Shown: piece after piece, positions 51,182-61,517 of the stretch
Layout: each line of letters begins with the position of its first letter
How positions within the stretch are numbered: position 1 is the stretch's first letter
NCBI RefSeq assembly: GCF_008065135.1
Contig: NZ_CP042914.1
Span: forward strand, 6,987,404-7,051,403
Reading direction: 5' to 3'
Origin: Roseimaritima ulvae
Lineage (GTDB): Bacteria; Planctomycetota; Planctomycetia; Pirellulales; Pirellulaceae
Length of the DNA stretch: 64,000 nt
Program-made: the position numbers and the translations under genes
The notes under the pieces: generated by a model
What the model was told of the DNA's origin: nothing
Seen by the model: the letters and a program-made list of their open reading frames with translations, nothing else
The model's database searches: none

Positions 51182-52776
51182 GCCCGATACTGATGTTAAA
51201 ACGTGTGTTCATTAACCCTCCGCAAATGTTCGTCTGCGCAGCCGCCTGGCTGAGCCTGCTGGCCGTCACTGCATCGGCCACCGCTCAGGGCACCGAAGAC
51301 GATTATTATCCGCTGCTGTCGGTGGCGATCAGTAAGACCCAAACCGAATCGCGTTCGGCCGTTTGGAAACCGGCTCCCGATGGTTTACCGCTGGAGATCA
51401 GCGGGATCGCGGTGCTGGACGATTCCAAGATCGCCGTGGCCATCCGCAAAGGCGAAGTCTGGATCATGGACGGCGTGTACGCCAACCCGCCAGGCGAAAT
51501 CACTTACCACCGCTTCGCTTCGGCCCTGCATGAACCGCTGGGACTGCTCGAGCACAACGGCAGCCTGTATACGACTCAGCGAACCGAACTGACGCGTCTG
51601 ACCGACACCGATGGCGACCAAATCGCCGATGAATACGCCACGGTGGCCAAGGGCTGGGGCGTCACCGGACACTACCACGAGTACGCGTATGGCCCCAAAC
51701 TTGACGGCCAGGGAAACCTCTGGGTGACGCTGAACATCGGGCTGGGATTGAAGGGCGAGCAACTGGAGCACGCGATTCGAAACCCACAACTCGGTTACCG
51801 ACAAGGTCGCTGGCGCGGCTGGGGCATGCGGATCGGCAAGGACGGCGAATTGATCCCCGTGTGCGCCGGCATGCGATCGCCCTCGGGCCTCGGCGCCAAT
51901 GCCGACGGTGACATGTTTTACACCGACCAACAAGGTAATTGGGTAGCCACCAACACACTGCATCACATGCGTCGCGGAGCCTTCTTTCATCATGCCGAGG
52001 CACTGGCGTCGATGGACGAACCCGGCTCGCCGATCCAAGGCGTTCAGTCCGTCCCCAACGGACTGCCTTTCCCGCAAGCGGTCAAGCAATTCCCGCAGCT
52101 GGTGCCGCCGGCCGTGTGGTTCCCCTACAAAAAGATGGGCCAGTCGACGACCGATATTTTGTTGGATTCCAGCGATGGGAAATTTGGTCCATTTGCCGGT
52201 CAATTGTTTGTCGGCGAATTTACACAGGCGGGCATCCAACGCGTGTTTTTAGAACGTGTCAACGGGCAGTATCAAGGCGCGTGTTTTCCATTTCGATCCG
52301 GGTGTGCGTCGGCCGTGCTGCGACTGGCGCAGGGCACTGATGGCAGCCTGTTCGTGGGGCTGACCAATCGTGGCTGGAGCAGTTTGGGAGCCGCCTCGTA
52401 CGGACTGCAACGGGTGGTGTGGAGCGGCGAGACGCCGTTTGAAATCAAAGAGATGCGTGCCCGAGCCGACGGCTTTGAGCTGGAGTTCACTCGTCCGGTC
52501 GACCCCCGTACCGCCGCCGATCCCCGCTCGTATTCGCTCAGCAGTTACACCTACCAGTATCATTCGGCTTACGGCAGCGACGAGATCCAAACCAAGGATT
52601 TGTCGATCACCGCCGCCACGGTCAGTGAAGATGGACGGCGCGTGCACTTGCAAGTCGAGGGCCTGCGAAAGTTATTCGTGCATGAACTGTCAGCCGCCGG
52701 CGTGCGAGATGCCAACGGCCATCCGCTGCTGCACGCCGAGGCCTATTACACGTTGAACGAGATCCCGGCGCGGTAG
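51175..52776 (+). CDS. Glucose/sorbosone-dehydrogenase-like beta-propeller protein, secreted
   Basis: Protein of 533 residues if started at ATG 51175, which overlaps the upstream stop (ATGGTAA); ATG 51193 is an equally good start and gives a cleaner signal peptide (MLKRVFINPPQMFVCAAAWL). The propeller shows SGIAVLDDSKIAVAIRKGEV, HEPLGLLEHNGSLYTTQRTE, CAGMRSPSGLGANADGDMFY and TDQQGNWVATNTLHHMRRGA. The C-terminus (HPLLHAEAYYTLNEIPAR) matches the end of the fused protein at 2844 (EEIYWTIHAIP). It probably oxidises a sugar-type substrate and passes electrons to the upstream penta-haem cytochrome. Cofactor (PQQ or Ca only) is not certain. Confidence 0.82.
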   Translation: MVSPILMLKRVFINPPQMFVCAAAWLSLLAVTASATAQGTEDDYYPLLSVAISKTQTESRSAVWKPAPDGLPLEISGIAVLDDSKIAVAIRKGEVWIMDGVYANPPGEITYHRFASALHEPLGLLEHNGSLYTTQRTELTRLTDTDGDQIADEYATVAKGWGVTGHYHEYAYGPKLDGQGNLWVTLNIGLGLKGEQLEHAIRNPQLGYRQGRWRGWGMRIGKDGELIPVCAGMRSPSGLGANADGDMFYTDQQGNWVATNTLHHMRRGAFFHHAEALASMDEPGSPIQGVQSVPNGLPFPQAVKQFPQLVPPAVWFPYKKMGQSTTDILLDSSDGKFGPFAGQLFVGEFTQAGIQRVFLERVNGQYQGACFPFRSGCASAVLRLAQGTDGSLFVGLTNRGWSSLGAASYGLQRVVWSGETPFEIKEMRARADGFELEFTRPVDPRTAADPRSYSLSSYTYQYHSAYGSDEIQTKDLSITAATVSEDGRRVHLQVEGLRKLFVHELSAAGVRDANGHPLLHAEAYYTLNEIPAR

Positions 52777-52787
52777 CGAGTACTTCT

Positions 52788-52942
52788 CGTAGCTACCGTC
52801 GCCAGACGGTGGATTCGGGGGCGCAAATTAACCCCCATTTTCGGAGCAGGCGCTGGAGTCCAGGCTTCAGCCGTCACAAACGCATCCTCGAAGGCGCCTA
52901 AAGGCTGGACTCCAGCGCCCACGCTCTGGCGAGCGTAGCTAC
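52788..52942. repeat. Nested inverted-repeat element with family B ends
   Basis: The left end 52788-52812 is a family B stem-loop with head GTAGC, stem TACCGTC, loop GCCA, stem GACGGTG. The right end 52919-52942 is the inverse orientation with stem CGCTC. Between them an inner inverted repeat GGCGCTGGAGTCCAG (52849-52863) pairs with CTGGACTCCAGCGCC (52905-52919). No ORF inside. It lies between the dehydrogenase operon and the convergent YebC gene. Confidence 0.85.
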
Positions 52943-52953
52943 AAGAGGATTGC

Positions 52954-53697
52954 CTAATCCTCGCTCATCGCTTCGTCGGTGATGTTTAGATTCGTGCTGA
53001 CGTTTTGCACATCGTCGTGGTCGTCGAGGGCTTCGAGCAATCGCAGGGCCTGCTTGGCATCGCCGGGTTCGACGTCGACGGTGGTTTGCGGGATCTGCGT
53101 AACTTCGCTGAATTCCATCTCCAGCTCCTTGGAGCGAAACGCATCCAAGAGCTCTTGAAAATCATTTGGATCGCAGGTCACGTCCAAGGTTCCATCGGCG
53201 GCGGCCACGTCGTCGGCTCCGTTTTCCAGAGCGATTTCGGTAATCATCTCTTCGTCGTACTTTTCCGCATCGAACTGGATCAGGCCTTTGCGATCGAACA
53301 GATAGGCGACGCAACCGGTGCTGCCCAGATTGCCGCCATGTTTGGAGAACAGGGAACGCAGTTCGGGCGCCGTGCGATTGCGATTGTCGGTCATGATTTC
53401 GCACATCACGGCCACGCCCGCGGGCCCATAACCTTCGTAGATCAATTCTTCGACCGGCCCACCGCCCAGCTCGCCGGTGCCGCGTTTGATGGCCCGCGTG
53501 ATGTTGTCTTTGGGCATACTGACGGCTTTGGCATCGTCCACCGCTTTGCGCAGCCGAAAATTGGCATCGGGGTCGCCTCCCCCCATTTGTGCGGCCACAA
53601 TGATGGCCTTGCTCAATTTGCTCCAAATCTTTGCACGCTGCGCGTCCACCCGGCCCTTACGGTGCTGAATGTTCGCCCATTTTGAATGGCCTGCCAT
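52954..53697 (-). CDS. YebC/PmpR family transcriptional regulator or translation factor
   Basis: Protein of 247 residues, the standard YebC length. It begins MAGHSKWANIQHRKGRVDAQ and shows GGGDPDANFRLRKAVDDAKA, NMP-type KDNITRAIKRGTG, GYGPAGVAVMCEIMTDNRNR and the acidic C-terminus (ALDDHDDVQNVSTNLNITDE). The family was annotated as transcription regulators; some members act on ribosomes stalled at proline stretches. Cytoplasmic, monocistronic. Confidence 0.95.
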   Translation of the reverse strand: MAGHSKWANIQHRKGRVDAQRAKIWSKLSKAIIVAAQMGGGDPDANFRLRKAVDDAKAVSMPKDNITRAIKRGTGELGGGPVEELIYEGYGPAGVAVMCEIMTDNRNRTAPELRSLFSKHGGNLGSTGCVAYLFDRKGLIQFDAEKYDEEMITEIALENGADDVAAADGTLDVTCDPNDFQELLDAFRSKELEMEFSEVTQIPQTTVDVEPGDAKQALRLLEALDDHDDVQNVSTNLNITDEAMSED

Positions 53698-53837
53698 AGA
53701 AAAAGACTATGAAAATAAGAGGAAAGCTGCGATTTTGCAGCCGGAAGTAAGTCTGATTGCAGCCCTCATTGTGTACCAAAAACCGCCCATTTTGCTAGTC
53801 CGGATCAATTTCTGCCCCTAACCCCTCGAGCCTTGCC

Positions 53838-55541
<1,704 letters not shown>

Positions 55542-55542
55542 C

Positions 55543-56199
55543 ATGGCCAAGAAGAAGCCCAAGTTTTACGTCGTCTGGCAGGGCCGGACGCCCGGCGTGT
55601 ACACCAGCTGGGACGCCTGCCAGCGGCAAATCAGCGGATACTCCGACGCCAAATACAAATCCTTCCCTTCCCGGGCCGCTGCCGAAACCGCGTTTGGGCA
55701 AGACGCCAACCAGCACTGGGGCCAAGGCGGCACCAGCCGCAAGAAGTCGCCCACGCCGGTGCGGGACCGCGACGAACTGGCCGGCCTGGGCGTCGACATG
55801 ACGGCCTGGTGTGTCGATGCCGCCTGCAAGGGCAACCCCGGCGAACTGGAATACCAAGGCGTCGAATTATCCTCGGGCATCAACCTGTTCCACCAGGGCC
55901 CCTACCCCGAGGGCACGGTCAACATCGGTGAATTCCTGGCGATCGTGCACGCTCTGGCCCTGCTCGAGCACGGCAACCTGCCCGACACGCCGATCTATTC
56001 CGACTCGCGGATCGGCATCAGCTGGACCAAACAGGGCAAGTGCAAAACCAAATTGCCGCAAACGACCAACAACCAGCGGCTGTTCCGGTTAATCGCCCGC
56101 GCCGAAAAATGGTTGGCCGAACACAATTGGAAAAACCCGATTCTCAAATGGGAAACCAAACACTGGGGCGAAATCCCCGCCGACTTCGGCCGCAAATAG
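55543..56199 (+). CDS. RNase H-like protein with N-terminal viroplasmin domain
   Basis: Protein of 218 residues; the frame is open far upstream but ATG 55543, one base after the previous stop, matches the domain start. Residues about 5-50 form a viroplasmin/caulimovirus-type RNA:DNA-hybrid-binding domain (FYVVWQGRTPGVYTSWDACQ, YKSFPSRAAAETAF). The RNase H fold follows: first Asp in MTAWCVDAACKGNPGELEYQ, Glu in NIGEFLAIVHALALLEHGNL, second Asp in TPIYSDSRIGISWTK, and a final catalytic-site Asp candidate in IPADFGRK. Compared with E. coli RNase HI the first motif has a small insertion-like change (VDAACKGNPG). It should cleave RNA in RNA:DNA hybrids in the cytoplasm. Confidence 0.85.
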   Translation: MAKKKPKFYVVWQGRTPGVYTSWDACQRQISGYSDAKYKSFPSRAAAETAFGQDANQHWGQGGTSRKKSPTPVRDRDELAGLGVDMTAWCVDAACKGNPGELEYQGVELSSGINLFHQGPYPEGTVNIGEFLAIVHALALLEHGNLPDTPIYSDSRIGISWTKQGKCKTKLPQTTNNQRLFRLIARAEKWLAEHNWKNPILKWETKHWGEIPADFGRK

Positions 56200-56235
56200 C
56201 GCGGACGCTCGGGCCCGTAACTCCCCACGCCTCCC

Positions 56236-56439
56236 CGTAGCTACGCTCGCCAGAGCGTGGGAACCATCCTCCATCCCCGTAGCCGAACTAGCCAGAGTTT
56301 GGACTCCCGTGCCTGATCTACGAAGCTTGGCCCCCGTAGCTACGCTCGCCAGAGCGTGGTCCCCCGCGCCGCCCCACGCTCTGGCGAGCGTAGCTACGTG
56401 TTTTGCTGCCTAAATCCAAACTCTGTCGAGTTCGGCTAC
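56236..56439. repeat. Cluster of five stem-loops, families A and B
   Basis: Family B (stem CGCTC, loop GCCA, stem GAGCG) at 56236-56260, 56336-56359 and inverted at 56374-56397. Family A (stem AACTC or its near copy) at 56279-56302 and inverted at 56416-56439. All have GTAGCY as head and end in TGG. The A copy at 56279 has one unpaired stem base (AACTA). The last copy lies about 50 bases upstream of the NDH-2 start, in its leader. Confidence 0.9.
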
Positions 56440-56489
56440 AATGGTTGCTTCTCTGCTGCGATGCTGCTCCTCATTTCGGAGACGTTGAC

Positions 56490-58118
56490 ATGGCGACCGC
56501 GACAGCAAACCGACCCGTCCAACGCATCGTGATCCTGGGCGGCGGGTTTGCCGGCGTGCACACCGCGCGTTGCCTGGAACGTCGCTTAAAACATCAGCCG
56601 GATGTGGAACTGGTATTGGTCAACCAGGAAAACTATCTGGTCTTCCAGCCGCTGTTGGCCGAAGTGGTTTCGGGAAACATCGGCCTGTTGGACACGGTCA
56701 ATCCGATCCGCCGAATGTTAAAACGCACACGGCTTTACGTGCGAGAAATCGACGGCATCAACTTGGACGAACAAACCGTCACGCTCACGCCCGGCTTCCG
56801 TCCCCGGCCCGACGTGCTGCATTACGACCATCTGGTGCTGGCCCTTGGCAACGTAACCGATTTCCGTGGCATTCCCGGCTTGCCCGAACACGCCCTACCC
56901 TTCAAAACCCTGGCCGATGCAGTATGCCTGCGGAATCATCTGTTGCATGCTTTGGAAGAAGCCAGCATCGAGACCGATCCGGACGTGCGTGCCAGCTTGC
57001 TGACGTTTGTGATCGCCGGTGGTGGCTTTTCTGGCGTCGAAGTAGCGGCGGAGATGAATGACTTCCTGCGGCGGATCGCCGGCGAGTACCGGCAAATCGA
57101 TCCGGCAGCGATCCGTGTGATCCTGGTTCATACCGGTGACCAAGTGTTGCACCGCGAGCTGGGAGCCGAGTTGAGCAAGTACGCGACCAACGTGCTCCGC
57201 AAGCGAGGCGTGGAGTTGATTCTGGGACATCGCTTAACGGCCGCCAGTCGAGATGCGGCGATCCTGGACGACGGCCGGCGCATCCTCACTCGCACTCTGG
57301 TGTCCACCGTTCCCTCGTCTCCCAATCCGTTGATCGACGCTTTGCAGGTTCCCAAGCAGCGAGGGCGTCCGCTGGTGGATCGCTATTTATCGTTGAACGG
57401 CCACGCCCACGTCTGGGCGTTGGGCGATTGTGCTCTGGTGCCGATGGCTGGAGAGGGTGAATTCTGTCCGCCCACGGCGCAACACGCGATCCGCCAGGCC
57501 ACTACGGTGGCGCAGAACATCGCCGCCAAGCTGAAGGGCGAACCGCTGAGCGAATTTAGTTTTCAGGGACTGGGGAAAATGGGTTCGCTCGGCCACCGCT
57601 GCGCGGTCGCGGAGTTATTCAATCGGTTTCGCTTTTCCGGATTTGTTGCCTGGCTGATGTGGCGAACGGTGTACTGGTGGAAACTGCCCGGAGCGGCTCG
57701 CAAAGCACGCGTGGGGATCGCTTGGTTTCTAGACTTGATCATGCCGCCGGACACCGTTGAGCTGAAAATCCACCCAGCCGGCGGCGTCGCCCAAGCTCAT
57801 TTCGAAGCCGGCGAGATCATCTTTCGTCAGGGCGACCTGGGCGATGCCCTGTACATCATTCTGAATGGTGAAGTCGATGTGATCATCGAATCCGAAGACA
57901 CATCCCACGTGGTGGCCGTGTTGACGGCCGGCGACTATTTCGGCGAGCTCGCCTTGTTGAACGATCATCACCGTTCGGCCACCATCCAGTGCAAGACACC
58001 CGTGGATGTGCTGACCATGCACCGCGCCGACTTTGCCGCACTGACAACCAACCTGCCCGAGCTGAAGAAGAGTTTTCAGCACCCCGACCGCGAGAACGCT
58101 TCACCGCTTCCCCATTAG
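56490..58118 (+). CDS. Type II NADH dehydrogenase fused to a cyclic-nucleotide-binding domain
   Basis: Protein of 542 residues; ATG 56490 has GGAGA upstream. FAD-binding GGGFAG at 17-22 (VQRIVILGGGFAGVHTARCL), quinone-side helix region EENYLVFQPLLAEVVSG-like, NAD-binding AGGGFSG at about 176 (TFVIAGGGFSGVEVAAEMND), and the second FAD contact WALGDCALVPM. Two membrane-associating helices near 375-410 are as in NDH-2 (WLMWRTVYWWKLPGAARKAR). From about 420 a Crp-type cNMP-binding beta-roll (EIIFRQGDLGDALYIILNGE, GDYFGELALLNDHHRSATIQ) with the phosphate-binding-cassette FGELALL and Arg. It oxidises NADH and reduces quinone without pumping protons; the fused domain suggests control by a nucleotide or a redox ligand. 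Confidence 0.9.
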   Translation: MATATANRPVQRIVILGGGFAGVHTARCLERRLKHQPDVELVLVNQENYLVFQPLLAEVVSGNIGLLDTVNPIRRMLKRTRLYVREIDGINLDEQTVTLTPGFRPRPDVLHYDHLVLALGNVTDFRGIPGLPEHALPFKTLADAVCLRNHLLHALEEASIETDPDVRASLLTFVIAGGGFSGVEVAAEMNDFLRRIAGEYRQIDPAAIRVILVHTGDQVLHRELGAELSKYATNVLRKRGVELILGHRLTAASRDAAILDDGRRILTRTLVSTVPSSPNPLIDALQVPKQRGRPLVDRYLSLNGHAHVWALGDCALVPMAGEGEFCPPTAQHAIRQATTVAQNIAAKLKGEPLSEFSFQGLGKMGSLGHRCAVAELFNRFRFSGFVAWLMWRTVYWWKLPGAARKARVGIAWFLDLIMPPDTVELKIHPAGGVAQAHFEAGEIIFRQGDLGDALYIILNGEVDVIIESEDTSHVVAVLTAGDYFGELALLNDHHRSATIQCKTPVDVLTMHRADFAALTTNLPELKKSFQHPDRENASPLPH

Positions 58119-58163
58119 CCGTTAGGGCGCTAGCCCACGGTTCCATCAGCCGCATCGCGCTAG
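58117..58163. repeat. Left part of palindromic repeat family G, interrupted by the IS
   Basis: CCGTTAGGGCGCTAGCCCAC continues as GGTTCC, and the right part after the IS (59896-59955) contains GGAACCGTGGGCTAACGCCC, its inverse. Joining the two sides at a single CTAG gives a palindromic element of about 110 bases. Confidence 0.75.
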
Positions 58164-59891
58164 CCCGGATTATGCATCCGCCCGTTGTTGACGCGGGCAG
58201 TTGGGCTCGCTACTTCCTGCGACGGGGTGGGAGGCGTTTTGAGGGGCTTGGGCCGGCGGTCAGCGCAGAAGCTCCCCCTCCCCAAATCGATGTCGCTCGC
58301 TCTGAGTGTCGCCTCGCGGGGAGTTGGGGAGGCGTTAATCGCTGCGGCACAGACGCTGCATGACGTGCTCGTACAGAGCTTCGGAGGGACAATGGCTCGC
58401 CATGTGAAAGACCACACGGCGGCTGGTCACCCGAACGCGAGCGGCGATCTTGAGAAGCCGCAGACGGATGGTATCGACGCGCAGGCGTGCTGCCTTCGTG
58501 TCAGAAAGTCCCAGGCGACGCACGCCATCGAGCAACACGTATGCAAAGGACGAAAGCATCAAGCGGAACTGGTTGGCCACGAACCTGCTACAACTGGTGC
58601 GGTCGGCAAACAGCCCCAATTGTGTCTCCTTGATCCGGTTCTCCATCTCGCCGCGCGGGCAGTAGCGTGTGCGGTAGAACTCTTCCGGATTAATAGCCAC
58701 CGAGCAAAGCGTTCCCGCATCCTGCAACTGCCGCACCCGCTTGCCGTCGATAGTAACGCGACGATAAGTCGGATCAACGATGCCTTCCTCACTGGGGAGA
58801 TTCGTGACCACGAAACGCGGGTTGGTGCCCTGGCTGCTATATTCCGCCTTACCCACGACCCAGCGACTGCAATCCCAAGATTTTTGTGTGCGGTAGCGAA
58901 ACCACTTGAAGACGGACTGCGTGCCCCCATAGAGTCCGTGGCGAATCTGGGCTTGCGTCATTTCGCAAGCGATTTGCTTGTCTAAAACGTTGTTGTGCTG
59001 CAAGCCAAAGACGTATCCGACATCGTTTTTATCACACCAACGCATCAAGCGTTCGATGGCAAATCCGCTGTCGCCGCGAATGATGATTTTCACATCGGGC
59101 CAGCGGGAGCGGATCTTCTGGATCAGCAATTTGGTAATCGGCCGAGCATGATGGGCGGCCCCGACTTTGCTGGGGCGAAGGTGCGAAACCAACAGGTGGT
59201 CGTCACAGAAAACATACAGGGGAAGAAAGCAGTAGCCATCATAAAAGCCGTTGAAATGCCGTTGCTCTTGATTTCCGTGGATCGTGTCGTCGGTGGCATC
59301 GTAGTCCAAGATGATTTCTTCGGGCGGTTGCTCATAGCTTTCCAGAAACAGGTCCACAAGGAGCTCGTTCAACCGCAAGATTGTCTTGGTGTCGATCCTG
59401 TTCTCTAATCGGGAGTGCGTTGAGGGGCTGGCCAGCGGGGAGTGATCGCCGTCGTAATTGTGTTCCGCGGGAACCCGCCCGGCAGCGACTTGAAACGCCG
59501 GGTCGTGTCGCAGCGCGTCGTGGTCGTTGCCATCTTCGTAACCTGCGGCGATGGCAAAGATGCGGGAGGTGAGCAGTTCGGCTTGAGGGTGGACCGTGTG
59601 AAGCGGATCGCGAGGATCGGGGATGGCTTGATCGAGCCGTCGAATCAAATCGAGTCTTCGGTCGACCTCTCGCAGAAGCAGCAAGCCACCATCGGTGGTC
59701 AGCGTTCCGCCGTCGAAATCAAAATCGACCGCTTGTCGTCGGAGCCGTTTCAAAACGGGGCGTTTTCGTTTACGCTGTGCCATTGCAGAAGCCTCGGGCT
59801 TGTCGTGTATGAAGTGTCGTAACTCCAATACATAGCAGGGCTGAGGCTTTTGCGCTATAGGGGCAACCGATAAACGGGTGCATAATCCGGG
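58164..59891. mobile_element. IS1380-family insertion sequence, 1728 bp
   Basis: Terminal inverted repeats CCCGGATTATGCA (58164-58176) and TGCATAATCCGGG (59879-59891) match over 13 bases, with further partial matching inwards. CTAG flanks both sides (58160-58163 and 59892-59895), a four-base duplication as expected for IS1380. One transposase gene on the minus strand fills most of the element. It appears intact and recent. Confidence 0.92.
58335..59783 (-). CDS. IS1380 family transposase
   Basis: Protein of 482 residues from ATG 59783, which has GAGG eight bases upstream; an earlier TTG at 59828 is less likely. DDE motifs: D in IILDYDATDDTIHG, D in DVKIIIRGDSGFAIERLMRW, and E in RYCPRGEMENRIKETQLGLF. 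The N-terminus (VDFDFDGGTLTTDGGLLLLR) and the C-terminal SCSRFVANQFRLMLSSFAYV are typical of IS1380. It cuts and pastes the element. No frameshift or stop is seen, so it is probably active. Confidence 0.95.
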   Translation of the reverse strand: MAQRKRKRPVLKRLRRQAVDFDFDGGTLTTDGGLLLLREVDRRLDLIRRLDQAIPDPRDPLHTVHPQAELLTSRIFAIAAGYEDGNDHDALRHDPAFQVAAGRVPAEHNYDGDHSPLASPSTHSRLENRIDTKTILRLNELLVDLFLESYEQPPEEIILDYDATDDTIHGNQEQRHFNGFYDGYCFLPLYVFCDDHLLVSHLRPSKVGAAHHARPITKLLIQKIRSRWPDVKIIIRGDSGFAIERLMRWCDKNDVGYVFGLQHNNVLDKQIACEMTQAQIRHGLYGGTQSVFKWFRYRTQKSWDCSRWVVGKAEYSSQGTNPRFVVTNLPSEEGIVDPTYRRVTIDGKRVRQLQDAGTLCSVAINPEEFYRTRYCPRGEMENRIKETQLGLFADRTSCSRFVANQFRLMLSSFAYVLLDGVRRLGLSDTKAARLRVDTIRLRLLKIAARVRVTSRRVVFHMASHCPSEALYEHVMQRLCRSD

Positions 59892-59982
59892 CTAGCGACC
59901 GGTTCCCGCGCGCATCGACTAGGGTGGGAACCGTGGGCTAACGCCCGGCGGCTGATTTACGAACGTGCGGGCTGTTGGTTAG

Positions 59983-60167
59983 CCGCTTGACCCGTAGCCG
60001 CAGTAGCCTCCCGACGCTCTGCACCCACCGCTGGACGTGCCAGGCTCCGCAGGCGCAGGCGAGGTCCGCCCAGCCGTCTCAAGCGAAGCGATCAGGCAGG
60101 GCACACCAAACGTCCACGCAAACATCCGCGGCAGCTCGCGCCGGCGCCTGCGGCTACGGGTTAAACG
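59983..60167. repeat. Single complete family C element
   Basis: Left end CGCTTGACCCGTAGCCGCAG (slightly diverged) and right end CCTGCGGCTACGGGTTAAAC bracket about 140 bases that resemble one array unit (GGCTCCGCAGGCGCAGGCGA, then ACGCAAACATCCGCGGCAGC). It lies just downstream of the family G repeat and ends 12 bases before the exchanger's stop. Confidence 0.85.
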
Positions 60168-60179
60168 ATCTTCCCACGC

Positions 60180-61469
60180 CTATCCTACGACCGGCAACCA
60201 ATCCAACACCTGCTGCAATCGTTGCGACAATTTGATGGCGAGCGGATGCCCCTGGCTCCGCGTGACCACGTAGGCGACAAACAACGTATACATCGCCAAT
60301 AACAAAAACGCTTTGCCTCTTCCCATTTCCACATACTTAACGCCGGTGGCCGTTTGCCCACGCTTGCCGATGTAATAAACCAGAAAACCGAGGATCGTCA
60401 GGACCAGCAACAACAACCGCAATTCGCCGCTTTGCTCAACTACCGCCGGAGACATCTCGATCGCGCCGTGCAACAAGGTGTACAGGAACAGCGGAAACCC
60501 CAAGGCGAAACAGATGTCAAAGATATTGCTTCCCAAAGCGTTGGCGACCGCATCGTCGTAATCACCGTCGCGAGCATCGCGGATGGAAATCACGGTATCG
60601 GGAACACTGGTCGCCATCGAAGCAAAAATCACGGCGACAAACATCGCCGGCATCCCCAACCCGGTGAACTGTTGACCGAACAGCGTGTAGTGGGAGTGAG
60701 CCTGATTGCCTGGTCCCGTTCCCAACCATTCGCAAGCCAACACCAACAGATAACAGGCCGCGCCGATGACCGTCGTGGAAGCGAGCAATAAGCCCCAGCC
60801 GTTCCAGGTTTCCTGACGCATTTTTTCGCGGTGATGATCCTTGACGAACATACCTTCCAAGTCCAACAGCGGACCGCCCGAGATCCAGTAGAACGCGCTG
60901 CCAATCACACCCCGCGGCTCGTCGTCCGGCCGTTCTTCGTCCTCCTCGTCCGCAGCTTCCTGTTCGCCACTTTCCACCGCTTTCATGGTCTTCAGCATGT
61001 AAGTCAGATAGAAGGCATACAGCAGCATTAAAACCAGCCCCTGCCACCAATGCAGCCGCCCACCCTGCAACAGCACGATCAACACGAACTCGCAAAGAAT
61101 CAGCGCGATGCCGTCGCGCAGCAAGACTTTCGTGGAAACGTGTACTGCGGTCACGCGCACCCCCATCACCACAAACCCCACCACGCTGAGAATACAGGCG
61201 GCCGGAATGATCATGCCGTTGAACAGGGCACTGCCCGCCGTGGTTCCGATGCCCACTGAAAACCCCTCGGCGTCGGACAACACAAACAGCGCGATCAGAG
61301 TGGTGAACAACTCCGGCACCGAACTAGAGATCGCGTTAATGGTCCCGCCACGAACCCCCTCTGTCAGATTCCGGCCGATGTACTCGCTGGCGACCTCGAA
61401 TCCATCGCAGGCTCGCCAGATGATTAGGCAGGTGAAGAAAATTAGCGTCAAAGGAATGACGACGCCCAT
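60180..61469 (-). CDS. Sodium/calcium exchanger (CaCA) family protein
   Basis: Protein of 429 residues with about ten membrane helices. The alpha-repeats are GGTINAISSSVPELFTTLIA (helices 2-3) and ASMATSVPDTVISIRDARDG followed by ANALGSNIFDICFALGFPLF (helices 7-8), containing the S/T-x-P-E and S-x-P-D ion-site motifs. A cytoplasmic acidic loop lies between the halves (GEQEAADEEDEERPDDEPRG). It should exchange Ca2+ or another cation for Na+ or H+ across the inner membrane. Start near a TA-rich leader at 61470-61500; monocistronic. Confidence 0.9.
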   Translation of the reverse strand: MGVVIPLTLIFFTCLIIWRACDGFEVASEYIGRNLTEGVRGGTINAISSSVPELFTTLIALFVLSDAEGFSVGIGTTAGSALFNGMIIPAACILSVVGFVVMGVRVTAVHVSTKVLLRDGIALILCEFVLIVLLQGGRLHWWQGLVLMLLYAFYLTYMLKTMKAVESGEQEAADEEDEERPDDEPRGVIGSAFYWISGGPLLDLEGMFVKDHHREKMRQETWNGWGLLLASTTVIGAACYLLVLACEWLGTGPGNQAHSHYTLFGQQFTGLGMPAMFVAVIFASMATSVPDTVISIRDARDGDYDDAVANALGSNIFDICFALGFPLFLYTLLHGAIEMSPAVVEQSGELRLLLLVLTILGFLVYYIGKRGQTATGVKYVEMGRGKAFLLLAMYTLFVAYVVTRSQGHPLAIKLSQRLQQVLDWLPVVG

Positions 61470-61517
61470 ACAGTATACCTTTCCTTAGCGGGGGGGCTCC
61501 TCTGATAACAAGCTAGG

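Noticed and set aside
58164-59891. IS1380 transposase as the mobiliser of the short hairpin families
   Set aside because: IS1380 is a DDE element with its own 13-base ends; those ends do not resemble the GTAGC hairpins.
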